Source: Photobacterium toruni (lineage in GTDB: Bacteria; Pseudomonadota; Gammaproteobacteria; Enterobacterales; Vibrionaceae). Taken from it: a DNA stretch of 64,000 bases. Both the position numbers and the translations under genes were made by a program. Location: assembly GCF_024529955.1 (NCBI RefSeq), contig NZ_AP024856.1:62001-126000 (forward strand), in the 5' to 3' direction. The notes beneath the pieces were generated by a model. The model searched no databases and was not told the DNA's origin. It saw only the letters and a program-made list of their open reading frames with translations. Below, piece after piece: positions 27,231 to 35,296 of this stretch. Position 1 is the stretch's first letter. The number at the start of each line of letters is the position of its first letter.

Positions 27231-27340
27231 ATTCCATCCAAATTTTCTCATTCTTTAATCTACTTATAATGAAAAAGGTCAAAACCACGTTTTGTATTCG
27301 TTTTTCTTGATGGATAGTAATCTTTCAGATTCCTATCCAT
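27231..27340. repeat. IS91 terminal segment, present twice in the window
   Basis: This ~110-bp end contains an inner hairpin built from ATGGATAG and CTATCCAT. Its reverse complement is found at 50167-50276 with a single difference seen by eye. Confidence 0.8.
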
Positions 27341-27341
27341 A

Positions 27342-27997
27342 TTAAAAGTGATCAAGTAAATCACGCTGCATCATTTAAAATCAATCTGTTAGCGAACAGT
27401 GGTATTCACTTTAGACAAAGATAGCCCGTGTTTGTCTAAAGTGAAATAATTCAAGTTGTGTCTAAAGTGACAGGTGGACGATTAGTCAAACCCACGTCTA
27501 GGCAGTTTTCAGTGAGAGATCTAAATAAAAGTGATCAAGTAAATTACGCCGAATTGATTAAAATCAAAAGCTTAGCACGTATTTAAATTCACTTTAGACA
27601 AAGATAGCCCGTATTTGTCTAAAGTAAATAGTTCAAGTTGTGTCTGAAGTGACAGATGGACGATTAGTCAATGCCAGTTCTAGGCAGCTCTCAGTAAGAG
27701 ATCTAAGTAAAAGTGATCAAGTAAATCACGCTGCATCATTACAAATCAATCTGTTAGCGAACAGTGGTGTTCACTTTAGACAAAGAACTCCCACGTTTCG
27801 TCTTAAATGAGATAGTTCATATTGTATCTAAAGTGAGGTAGTTCATATTGCATCTAAAGTGAGGTAGTGAGTATCATGTCTAATGTGAGATAGTTTATAT
27901 TGTATCTAAAGTGAGATAGTGAGTATCATGTCTAATATGAGATAGTTTATATTGTATCTAAAGTGAGATAGTGAGTATCATGTCTAATATGAACTTT
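27342..27997. repeat. Right part of the 183-bp array, decaying into short repeats
   Basis: One full unit (27342-27522, differing at one base from the unit ending at 22695), a second unit to 27704 and a partial third. From about 27800 the pattern collapses to 30-40 bp repeats of (T)ATCTAAAGTGAGATAGT and GAGTATCATGTCTAATATGAGATAG. The initiator-type motif TCTAAAGTGA thus continues almost to the DnaA box. Confidence 0.78.
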
Positions 27998-28004
27998 TAG
28001 GATC

Positions 28005-28346
28005 TAGATTAGAATTTCATAAATTCACAACAATAATTTATAAAATTATTTGATTTAGTTGTTTTTTTCCCACCAAATCTGTGCACAACCCTGTGGATAA
28101 GCTGTGATGTATAATTTGATCTCTAACTCTATCAGTTAGATCTCTTGCTCTGTATCTGAGATCTTTATAATTAAAATGCCGGATCTATGATCAAAAACAT
28201 ACGATCAGTAATCCAAACAATGAGATCTCTAAGCCTAAATAATGGCAAAACATTGATAGTAAAGGGTTTTTCTGGTTGTTTTCCCTGAGCAGATCAGAGA
28301 TCCGATACCTGATATCAAAAATACGATATATTAAAGGAAACAATAA
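28005..28346. other. Candidate RctB-type replication origin: AT-rich region, DnaA box, GATC cluster
   Basis: A strongly AT-rich segment (28015-28075) is followed by a perfect DnaA box on the minus strand (TTATCCACA, 28092-28100), and then by nine GATC sites between 28118 and 28302, many within AGATCT or TGATCA. The initiator gene begins at 28347 with AAAGGA upstream. DnaA box plus Dam-site clusters next to rctB are the layout of vibrio chromosome II origins. GATC density here is many-fold above the roughly one per 256 bp expected. Confidence 0.62.
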
Positions 28347-30641
28347 ATGATTGTTTTTGATAAAGAACAGAATTGTTATCTTGAAAATGAAAGAGTTGGC
28401 TCTGATGGTTCAATACTGCTTTTTAAGAAAAATGATCTCGACAATATAGATATTGAACGTCTTAAGCGATCAGAAAGGGATAAGTTATCGAAAATATTAG
28501 AGAATTGTACTATTGGTACTGATAACTGTTTCTCTACACTTCAAATAAGTCAAATCCTAGACAAAAAAGTACCAACAATCAGGCGTTTTATTCAAAACCT
28601 ATTAAGTACTGACTTTGCCAAAAAGGAAGCTAACTTCATACATAAAGATAATAGTCGAATAATCCTCTATGTTTTTACGCCTCAAAATAGTGAGAAAAAT
28701 GTTGTAACGAGCTACTCAACAATTACTTCCATAAGCAACATGAATAGACAGCTAACTCTTGTCGGTGATTCTAATCCAGTAGAATCAGCTCATCTGTCGA
28801 TTAATGAAAACGGTCTTCTTCAAGCTTTATTTCAAGATACAGCTATCCCTAGACATACGAGCTTTGCGAGCTGCTTAAGACCATTAACTAAAAAAAATAA
28901 TATAACTTTTACTGATTATGAAGTTAAACATTCAGAAGACTTTTCGTCTAAATTAACGGCGATAGACAAGACAGAACGAATTGCTGATATTGAACACTTA
29001 CGGTTCTTATACGTTATCATAAATCTTACAATTTCTTATTTTGAAAGGCACAAGAAACAATTTATTGTAAAAGATGAGATCGAGGCGATTTGTAGTATAG
29101 ACAGAGATCAAATGCTCACTTGGTTAATGATGGAAACTGGTTCAGAGTATTGGAAAGATCACGTTGATCGTTACATAAAAATATGGGCAAATACTGAATT
29201 TCAAAGCATATCATTGTTTAATAAACAATTCTTAAAAAATAGAAAAACACCTTTATTCAGGATTGAATATGAATTAGCTAATAGGATAGATGCTAAATAT
29301 CCAGAGATATATGTATTGAGGTGGGATAAGAACGCCTTACAATTCATTCTGTCAGAAAAGGGGCCATACGTGCTTCCGTGGTCGGTTATGGCTGGTTCTA
29401 ACCTTGCATTTATTCTATATATCGATGCACGAAAAAAATGGCCAGGTAAAGCCTCAGCAAAACAAAAATATTACTATGATCATGAACAACTAATGAATCT
29501 GTTTCCTGTTTTCACTAACAAAGGAGAAACTCAGACAGATGAGCAGTTTATCGATTTTGTCATCGTTTCTTTGTATGAACATATCAGTAAGGTAAACATT
29601 TATCTTTCAAAAAATAAACAATTTAAAACAAAGAACTATGATCACATCAAATTTTATGATCGTCTTTCTAAGATAATTGATTTTAAAAATGTTAAAGCAA
29701 AAAAAAGATATGTTTCTCGTATTCAAGCATACATTGGCGGAATCATGTTCAACTTTGATATAGAAGGGATTGGAAAAAATAAGAAAATATATACAAGAGT
29801 AGACTATAAAAAGAATGAAGTAATATTTAACTCTTTACCTGAAAGAGTACGATCAAAAACTTTTGAAAATAGTAGTTGTTTAAGCATACCAAGCGACTTA
29901 AAGAAATTCGGTTATTATACTGTTTCTGCTCAATACTATGCATCTGATGAGATAACACTGAATACACATAAAATTATAAATCCCCGTATAAGCATTAAAG
30001 AAACACGGGATGATAAGTCATACCTAAATATACCTGAAAATATAATTAATATTGTCAAAGATGAAAGACAAACAACAGAATTAACAGACTTTACTCCCAT
30101 GTTGTCAGAACATGCAGAAGAAGTATTACCGGAGTTTTTAGAGCCTGAATTACCACCTGTCGTTAAACCAAAAACAGTGAGAAATGTGAAAGCATTACCA
30201 TTTAAGGTTGCACGATTTCCGTCGGGTAGAAGCCAACCAGAACAAAATCATTTGTGGATTACGATCAATCAAAATGATAAAACGAAACAAAAATTATTAG
30301 TTAGCTATTATTCGACAGAAGATGATATTAAAAACACGATTAAAGAGATCTGTCATCTAACACATGACTTCGAGGAACGTGTATCAGAGAGAATTAATAA
30401 AAACATGTATGGCTTAAAACCAATCCACATTGGACGGCATTTAATCGATAGAAATGTTATGAATGATCTATTCAGAAATATGAATTCTGTGTTAGATGAG
30501 AATTTAAAACTAAAGAATATCGACCAACTTTACTCAATAATCTGTAATAATAAAAAGCACATTATTACATATAGCGAGAAGTGTAATCCTCTCACCGAAC
30601 CCCTCGAGTTCGTAAAACTCTTTCAACACTATTTTAAATAA
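28347..30641 (+). CDS. RctB-like replication initiator
   Basis: 764 aa with no signal or membrane segment. By-eye comparison with remembered V. cholerae RctB (658 aa) gives matching blocks in the same order: IADIEHLRFLYVIINLTISY against the RctB block MTVDDLMTLFALFTLTVQY; the wHTH-like block with YVLRWDKNALQFILSEKGPY against YILVWEPSFFEELLTRDYF; and the C-terminal LLVSYYSTEDDIKNTIKE against ITLSRYTSPQALERSITA. RctB binds GATC-containing iterons to start chromosome II replication. The GATC-rich 183-bp array and DnaA box upstream support this. It is about 100 aa longer than RctB, so it may be a plasmid branch of that family. Confidence 0.58.
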   Translation: MIVFDKEQNCYLENERVGSDGSILLFKKNDLDNIDIERLKRSERDKLSKILENCTIGTDNCFSTLQISQILDKKVPTIRRFIQNLLSTDFAKKEANFIHKDNSRIILYVFTPQNSEKNVVTSYSTITSISNMNRQLTLVGDSNPVESAHLSINENGLLQALFQDTAIPRHTSFASCLRPLTKKNNITFTDYEVKHSEDFSSKLTAIDKTERIADIEHLRFLYVIINLTISYFERHKKQFIVKDEIEAICSIDRDQMLTWLMMETGSEYWKDHVDRYIKIWANTEFQSISLFNKQFLKNRKTPLFRIEYELANRIDAKYPEIYVLRWDKNALQFILSEKGPYVLPWSVMAGSNLAFILYIDARKKWPGKASAKQKYYYDHEQLMNLFPVFTNKGETQTDEQFIDFVIVSLYEHISKVNIYLSKNKQFKTKNYDHIKFYDRLSKIIDFKNVKAKKRYVSRIQAYIGGIMFNFDIEGIGKNKKIYTRVDYKKNEVIFNSLPERVRSKTFENSSCLSIPSDLKKFGYYTVSAQYYASDEITLNTHKIINPRISIKETRDDKSYLNIPENIINIVKDERQTTELTDFTPMLSEHAEEVLPEFLEPELPPVVKPKTVRNVKALPFKVARFPSGRSQPEQNHLWITINQNDKTKQKLLVSYYSTEDDIKNTIKEICHLTHDFEERVSERINKNMYGLKPIHIGRHLIDRNVMNDLFRNMNSVLDENLKLKNIDQLYSIICNNKKHIITYSEKCNPLTEPLEFVKLFQHYFK

Positions 30642-30648
30642 TTATTTA

Positions 30649-30679
30649 CTGGCTGCATGCCCTTAAACAATGCAGCCAG
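30649..30679. terminator. Stem-loop between the initiator and a convergent gene
   Basis: CTGGCTGCAT and ATGCAGCCAG form a perfect 10-bp stem with an 11-nt loop between the converging genes. No T-run on the plus strand; on the minus strand AAATAATTATTT follows. It may serve both as a weak terminator. Confidence 0.5.
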
Positions 30680-30686
30680 ATAACAA

Positions 30687-30983
30687 TTACTCTTTCACTA
30701 CCAATGGTACTCTTACTGCTGCTTTCAATGTGCGTGCTTGGGATTTAGTCATGTTGATTTCAAGTAATTTACAAATATAATCAAATGAATAGTCCTGCAT
30801 ATATGCAACAACATCAATTGGTACACGAGTTTTAGATTTTGGCCACGAGTACAGGTAATTATCGTTATATTTTCGATTTGTTTTAGTGCAGACGTGCCGT
30901 ATTGCATCAATTGGAGAGTCGAACATTGAGATATATGTGTCTACTACAGAACTATATGGTTGTTTATCCATTATTTGGTCCAT
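30687..30983 (-). CDS. Hypothetical small protein
   Basis: 98 aa, no signal or membrane segment. The middle (MQDYSFDYICKLLEINMTKS) could be a short helix-turn-helix-like element, and it ends with basic residues, so a small plasmid regulator is possible. The start may be M1 or the second Met (MDKQPYSSV). Convergent with the initiator gene. No family recognised. Confidence 0.5.
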   Translation of the reverse strand: MDQIMDKQPYSSVVDTYISMFDSPIDAIRHVCTKTNRKYNDNYLYSWPKSKTRVPIDVVAYMQDYSFDYICKLLEINMTKSQARTLKAAVRVPLVVKE

Positions 30984-31118
30984 AAAATCATCTACTAATA
31001 TAAATAATACATCAAGAGTTAAAGAATTGACTATATAAATAACTATATTTTGGTTGTTAACAAATCAGCTATACGGTGTATGTCCTTAATTCGATTATCA
31101 CGAATTAGGACTGACATT

Positions 31119-31535
31119 ATGCATAAAATTAATATTAATCCACATGCGATGCGTAGAGTGGAGCATCCAATCAAACCGCCGAAAAAATGCTTTAATTGTA
31201 ATTCTAAAGTTGTACTTCAGGATGCTGATGACGTTTTTGGAAGGGCATTAGGCGCGTGGCCATGGTTATATATTTGTACGCGTTGCAACTGCCGTGTAGA
31301 TACCCATCCAGGTACTGATATTCCCATGGGTACACTAGCAGATCATGAAACACGAAAGGCACGCCAAATTTCAAAATCACTGTTCGCCGATTGGGCTAAA
31401 CGTAATAATTACAGTCAAACGCGGCGTTATGAATTGTTATCGTCAATGCTGGACGTCAAAATAACAAAATGCCATTTCGCCATGTTCGATCTTGATACAT
31501 GTAAATCTGTTATTCAGTTATTAACTCGACATTAA
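31119..31535 (+). CDS. Zinc-finger-containing protein (DUF3268-like)
   Basis: 138 aa from ATG 31119, preferred over an upstream frame extension to 31050 that lacks a ribosome site. Two CxxC pairs (KKCFNCNSKV and YICTRCNCRV) followed by DTHPGTDIPMGTLADHETRKAR form the pattern of the DUF3268 zinc-finger family, common on plasmids and phages. A short C-terminal helix region follows. Its molecular role is unknown. Confidence 0.68.
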   Translation: MHKININPHAMRRVEHPIKPPKKCFNCNSKVVLQDADDVFGRALGAWPWLYICTRCNCRVDTHPGTDIPMGTLADHETRKARQISKSLFADWAKRNNYSQTRRYELLSSMLDVKITKCHFAMFDLDTCKSVIQLLTRH

Positions 31536-31645
31536 AGTGACCATATCTCTAGTCCTATCTATGTTGATAATGTCACGGATAAATAAAAACCGCCTCAATA
31601 ATAGACGGTTAATTATTAGTTACTCAAGTGTACCGCTTAGTTACA

Positions 31646-32395
31646 TTACTTCACTTTTTCCTGGTACTCATTAATGCTACTTAATAATGAGTTGTAAGCG
31701 ACAACACCGGGATGTAGTTTTTCCCCTACGTATATAGATGGTGTACCGCGTAGACCCAGATCTCTGAAAAGCTTATTGTTTTGATTAAGTTTTTGTTGAA
31801 CGTCGGGACTATTAGCTGTTTTTTCTAATTCAGCCAAATCGACATCTAGCAAAGAAGCCAGCTTGAGAGCTTGGTCGTAATTGATGCCTTTCGTGACCAT
31901 GAGCTCGTGTTGATAGGCAGGGTAGGCATTAGGTTTAATTATTGACATACCAATGGCCAATTTGGCTATTTTTGCTGACTCTGGACCTAATATTGAGACA
32001 TCTTTGTAGATTATTTTTGCACGTTTGTCGTTGTCTATCAGTTGTTTTAATTCCGGCGCAAAGGCTTTACATGCACCACAGCGATAGTCAAAAAATTCGA
32101 CGACTGGTACAGATCCATTGGCATTAAGTACAGGATCAGATTCATTTTCAAATAGTTGTTTAAAGTTAGCCTTCAATGCATCTTTTGCCGTAGATTTAGC
32201 TTTATTATCGACGAACTGTTGTAGTCGCAGTAACCCATTTTTTAGTAATTCAGGCTCCTCAATAAATGCTTGCGCAAGATATTCGTTAAATTGAGTTTGG
32301 GTGAGCGACACTTGTTTGTTCTCAGTTTCTGCTAATACGTTGGTTGAAATAGATGTCATTGAAAGTGCGATACCAATAATTAATTTTTTCATCAT
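31646..32395 (-). CDS. DsbA-family periplasmic thiol oxidoreductase (Com1/ScsC-like)
   Basis: 249 aa with a signal peptide (cleavage near VLAET). An N-terminal helical dimerisation-like region (EYLAQAFIEEPELLKNGLLR) precedes the thioredoxin fold with VVEFFDYRCGACKAF (active site CGAC) and a cis-proline loop RGTPSIYVG near the C-terminus. It belongs to the Com1/BdbD/ScsC-like branch rather than classical DsbA. Together with the DsbC-like protein of the tra operon it could handle disulfides of plasmid-encoded envelope proteins. Confidence 0.85.
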   Translation of the reverse strand: MMKKLIIGIALSMTSISTNVLAETENKQVSLTQTQFNEYLAQAFIEEPELLKNGLLRLQQFVDNKAKSTAKDALKANFKQLFENESDPVLNANGSVPVVEFFDYRCGACKAFAPELKQLIDNDKRAKIIYKDVSILGPESAKIAKLAIGMSIIKPNAYPAYQHELMVTKGINYDQALKLASLLDVDLAELEKTANSPDVQQKLNQNNKLFRDLGLRGTPSIYVGEKLHPGVVAYNSLLSSINEYQEKVK

Positions 32396-32500
32396 TTCAT
32401 TCTCTTGTTCAAATATCCATTAACCATAACGGTTCAAATAAAAATATATTTCATTTAATGGAGTAAAAAACGTTCTATTAAATTTTATTACGCTTAAAAC

Positions 32501-32528
32501 TTGCACTCTCCCACGTGCTGACTATACT
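32501..32528 (+). promoter_or_regulatory. Sigma-70-type promoter of the sigma-factor gene
   Basis: TTGCAC (32501-32506) and TATACT (32523-32528) with a 16-bp spacer, about 30 bp before the ATG. A ribosome site (CTGGAG) precedes the start. Confidence 0.5.
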
Positions 32529-32559
32529 TATCTCTATAGTAAGCGCTGGAGAATAATTT

Positions 32560-33498
32560 ATGTCTAATCCCCAAAGACAATTACAAAACGAAGCGATGAC
32601 GAAGATAATTGATTATGCTAAACAGCTATCTTCATCAACCACAGATACTAAATGGCGCGAAAAATATATATCGTTATTAAGTAACGATGACGAAAATACC
32701 TACTTAGCTTGTGCTGGAGAACGTACTGATATTATTGATAAATTAAAACATTGTGAAAAGCGTGATGCATTTAAAATCGCACCACTTACGATTGCAGGAA
32801 TAGAAAAATTATTTAGTAGTTCACCATTATTAAATAAACATTTATGGCAATACGCCATTCACTGTAAATTAATTATTCACTCTGTTATTAAATCAATGTC
32901 TTTCACTGACAATAACATCACCGATTTAGAACAGGACGGTTATATCGAGGTTGTTAATTCATTGCGTTATTATAAACACACGACTGGCATACAATTTACC
33001 ACCTACGTTTTCCCAAGACTAAAGGTTAAATTGGTTCGTCATTGCCGCGCATATAATAATAGTGTGCAAAAAAGTCAGCGATATATCGACGAAGAGCGTT
33101 TAGTTACTAAATTAAAAGAATCAAACAACCTTACTTATTCTGAGATGTTAGATGTAACGGGGTGGAATAAAAATAAATTGAACTTAGTGCTGCGACGTGC
33201 CTCTCAAGTGCATTATGTCGATGTAAATGAGAGCATCAATATCCATGCAACTGAGAAAGATACTATAGAAACACAGTTATCCGATTCTCAATTACATAGC
33301 TTATTGCACGATGAGTTATCACGTAAGAAAAATGTTATGCCTGAGCGTGAAATATTTTGTCTATTACACCTAATTGGGTTTGCAGTTAATCCTATGTCAA
33401 ACTCAGAATTAGCAAAGCATTTCGGTGTATCGAGAGCTGCGGTAAGTAACTATAAAAAACGTGCTATTGATAAGCTGCAAATCTGTCAATTTGCGTAA
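32560..33498 (+). CDS. Plasmid-encoded sigma-70-family RNA polymerase sigma factor
   Basis: 312 aa. Region 2 is visible as HCKLIIHSVIKSMSF, DLEQDGYIEVVNSLRYYKHT and TGIQFTTYVFPRLKVKLVRH (matching DLIQEGxxGLxxAxxxF and FSTYAxxxIRxxI). Region 4 is at the C-terminus: PEREIFCLLHLIGF and NSELAKHFGVSRAAVSNYKK. An intermediate helix-turn-helix (TYSEMLDVTGWNKNKLNLVL) resembles region 3. Sigma-70 factors direct RNA polymerase to specific promoters; this one may control conjugation or partition genes, which is inference. Divergent from the dsbA-like gene. Confidence 0.8.
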   Translation: MSNPQRQLQNEAMTKIIDYAKQLSSSTTDTKWREKYISLLSNDDENTYLACAGERTDIIDKLKHCEKRDAFKIAPLTIAGIEKLFSSSPLLNKHLWQYAIHCKLIIHSVIKSMSFTDNNITDLEQDGYIEVVNSLRYYKHTTGIQFTTYVFPRLKVKLVRHCRAYNNSVQKSQRYIDEERLVTKLKESNNLTYSEMLDVTGWNKNKLNLVLRRASQVHYVDVNESINIHATEKDTIETQLSDSQLHSLLHDELSRKKNVMPEREIFCLLHLIGFAVNPMSNSELAKHFGVSRAAVSNYKKRAIDKLQICQFA

Positions 33499-33523
33499 TA
33501 GCGTACACATCCACTTTCTAAAC

Positions 33524-33552
33524 ATGGGTTAATACAGTATTAGCCCATTTTC
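33524..33552. terminator. Terminator after the sigma-factor gene
   Basis: GGGTTAATA-CAG-TATTAGCCC forms a 9-bp stem with one G-T pair, followed by ATTTTC. It overlaps the end of the convergent small gene at 33540 and can serve both. Confidence 0.6.
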
Positions 33553-33761
33553 AAGCTTGGACAACTTGGTTTCATCCACTTATTTCTTAAGATAATATCA
33601 TTTGCCTGACTCCCAAAAAGTCTCGCAGCTGTACTCAACACGTGCTCTAAATGACGTGCCTCACGTACACTCAATTGCTGAATGATCCAAAAATCAAATT
33701 CATCGACAATCAAGATGTGGTTTGGATTAAATAAATTTGGTTGATTGTTATTTGCGCTCAT
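33540..33761 (-). CDS. Hypothetical small protein
   Basis: 73 aa, soluble. The segment HILIVDEFDFWIIQQLSVRE then ARHLEHVLSTAARLFG is predicted helical. No signal, motif or family recognised. It lies between the sigma-factor gene and a secreted lectin-like gene. Confidence 0.45.
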   Translation of the reverse strand: MSANNNQPNLFNPNHILIVDEFDFWIIQQLSVREARHLEHVLSTAARLFGSQANDIILRNKWMKPSCPSLKMG

Positions 33762-33853
33762 CGATTTACACCTCTACTACTAATAATCAGTTTTTAAAAT
33801 ATTAACGATTTCTTACCGCTTAAATGCAATTTAGCGGAGAAGAATTGCACTGG

Positions 33854-34759
33854 TTAACTACAATCTTTTATCGTTATTTTTAAATCCGCGGCATTACTTA
33901 ATCCTGAAGAGTCAGTCACTTTGTATTTAAGTGTGAAGGTGCCGTCGGTGTTTGGATCGGATACATACTTAAATGAGCAAGGTGGAAGGAGCGTGATCGT
34001 ACCGTGAGGTGGGGTTCCTATAATTTCACATGTATGCGTTTCTGTCACATTCAGGTCGTAAAATTCACCTGTAATAATTTTTTGTTGACCCATAGGTAGT
34101 GCGGTGCTTATCGATTCGACAATAGGTGGATTCTGCTGAAATACATCGCCATATGTTACCCCTGCCTGTGATGCATTAAAAAAACCAAACCGGCCTTTGG
34201 CTATTGTTTCATTCACGTCAAAAATTACCGCTCCATCGACTTTAGCAATAAAACGATCCGGTGATATCTCTATTTGGAACGTGTAATCGCGGCCTACTTG
34301 CCATCCTCCACCATGGTTATGATAAACGTTACTGATCCCAGAGCATGGGGCTTCAGCATGGTTCCACAAGCATGCGTTTATTGTCTCGAGACTACCGTTT
34401 ACTTTAAAAAAATGAAAACCTTCTATAGCGCCTTCCTGATTGTTTTTCTTCCAATGAAACACATGAAATTGTCCATTTCCGTAGCCTACTATGTATCCAA
34501 TGAAATCATCATCGCCAGCATCAACTCGAATTCTTCCAGTAAATACCTGATATTCGAAAGATTCGTGAGAAACAAACCCTGTTGCTGTTTGATTTACGCT
34601 TTGTATGACGGTATTACCGGATGGCTGAACATTCCACTGTCCATTACTCGGGTTACCTATCTGTGACCAAAGCGAAAGGTTTGCAGGTGACGGAGGCTCG
34701 CCAGCCAAGCTGGCAAACGAGGTTGTGATCGCTAAATAATATATAAATGCTCTGAGCAT
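33854..34759 (-). CDS. Exported lectin-like (thrombospondin C-terminal-like) protein with an Ig/cadherin-like domain
   Basis: 301 aa with a signal peptide (to SLAG). Residues ~28-205 show a concanavalin/TSP-C-like beta-sandwich: TGFVSHESFEYQVFTGRIRV, DDDFIGYIVGYGNGQFHVFH, FIAKVDGAVIFDVNETIAKG and GRFGFFNASQAGVTYGDV. The C-terminus (GTPPHGTITLLPPCSFKYVS, DGTFTLKYKVTDSSGLSNAA) is a bacterial cadherin/Ig-like domain. Likely a secreted or surface carbohydrate- or matrix-binding protein. Confidence 0.65.
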   Translation of the reverse strand: MLRAFIYYLAITTSFASLAGEPPSPANLSLWSQIGNPSNGQWNVQPSGNTVIQSVNQTATGFVSHESFEYQVFTGRIRVDAGDDDFIGYIVGYGNGQFHVFHWKKNNQEGAIEGFHFFKVNGSLETINACLWNHAEAPCSGISNVYHNHGGGWQVGRDYTFQIEISPDRFIAKVDGAVIFDVNETIAKGRFGFFNASQAGVTYGDVFQQNPPIVESISTALPMGQQKIITGEFYDLNVTETHTCEIIGTPPHGTITLLPPCSFKYVSDPNTDGTFTLKYKVTDSSGLSNAADLKITIKDCS

Positions 34760-34941
34760 GATATCGCCTTTTTTTTAATAATTACAAAGACGATAATTGA
34801 AACTGTGCGAGAATATTGTAATTAAGCAGATTAAATAATCATCCTTAATTTAGTTTGCCATGCGAATCAGCCTCATGATGAGTTGTGGTTTGAATTCAAT
34901 TAATGATATTAACTCAGACTTACCACATTCGAGAAGCTTCG

Positions 34942-35058
34942 CTAAATTAGGAATATATCGAGTTGATTAACTGGGTCTTTCATGGATTTATCATTATAAA
35001 TAGCCATGCCCACAAGTAACCAAACCATCGACTCTAAAGTAAGCTTTCGCTTTCTCAT
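34942..35058 (-). pseudogene. IS4-family transposase, N-terminal remnant
   Basis: Reading leftwards from ATG 35058, MRKRKLTLESMVWLLVGM then AIYNDKSMKDPVNQLDI matches the N-terminal domain of IS4-type transposases (RKLxxxxxVWxxxGMAxxxxxxxxxIVNxLDI). It stops at 34942 after losing frame. The catalytic part is absent here; a separate IS4 C-terminal remnant lies at 54098-54845. Confidence 0.6.
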
Positions 35059-35068
35059 CGTTACAGTA

Positions 35069-35287
35069 TCAGTCAACGTATAAGCAAGCTTCATTAATTA
35101 ACTCTAAAGGCAATAAATCAGCCAGTGTTTCAACTTCAGATCCATTTTCTAGTTGATTATAGGTAGCAGGTGTATAACCAATGAAGTTACCGTGAGCATC
35201 TTGATAGTAATTAACTTGGGTGGATTCAGCTGCACAAATAGAAGTTGCGGTTAATAAACCACAAACAAGTAAAGATAGTTTTATCAT
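35069..35287 (-). CDS. Small exported protein, promoter displaced by IS6 copy 1
   Basis: 72 aa from ATG 35287 (MIKLSLLVCGLLTATSICAA signal), leaving ~52 mature residues (STQVNYYQDAHGNFIGYTPA...). The IS6 end sits 9-10 bp before this ATG, so the native promoter and most of the ribosome site have been replaced by IS sequence. A frame extension into the IS is a by-product of the insertion. Family unknown. Confidence 0.45.
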   Translation of the reverse strand: MIKLSLLVCGLLTATSICAAESTQVNYYQDAHGNFIGYTPATYNQLENGSEVETLADLLPLELINEACLYVD

Positions 35288-35296
35288 TGTTTCTTG

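Larger units (their letters stand above)
25880..27340 (+). mobile_element. IS91-family rolling-circle insertion sequence
   Basis: Contains the transposase gene. The right end is defined by a ~110-bp segment (27231-27340) that reappears alone and inverted at 50167-50276. After 27340 the 183-bp array resumes with ATTAAAAGTGATCAAG. The left end is less certain, set close after the start of the immunity-like gene. IS91 elements move by a single-strand rolling-circle mechanism and can carry adjacent DNA. Confidence 0.7.
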
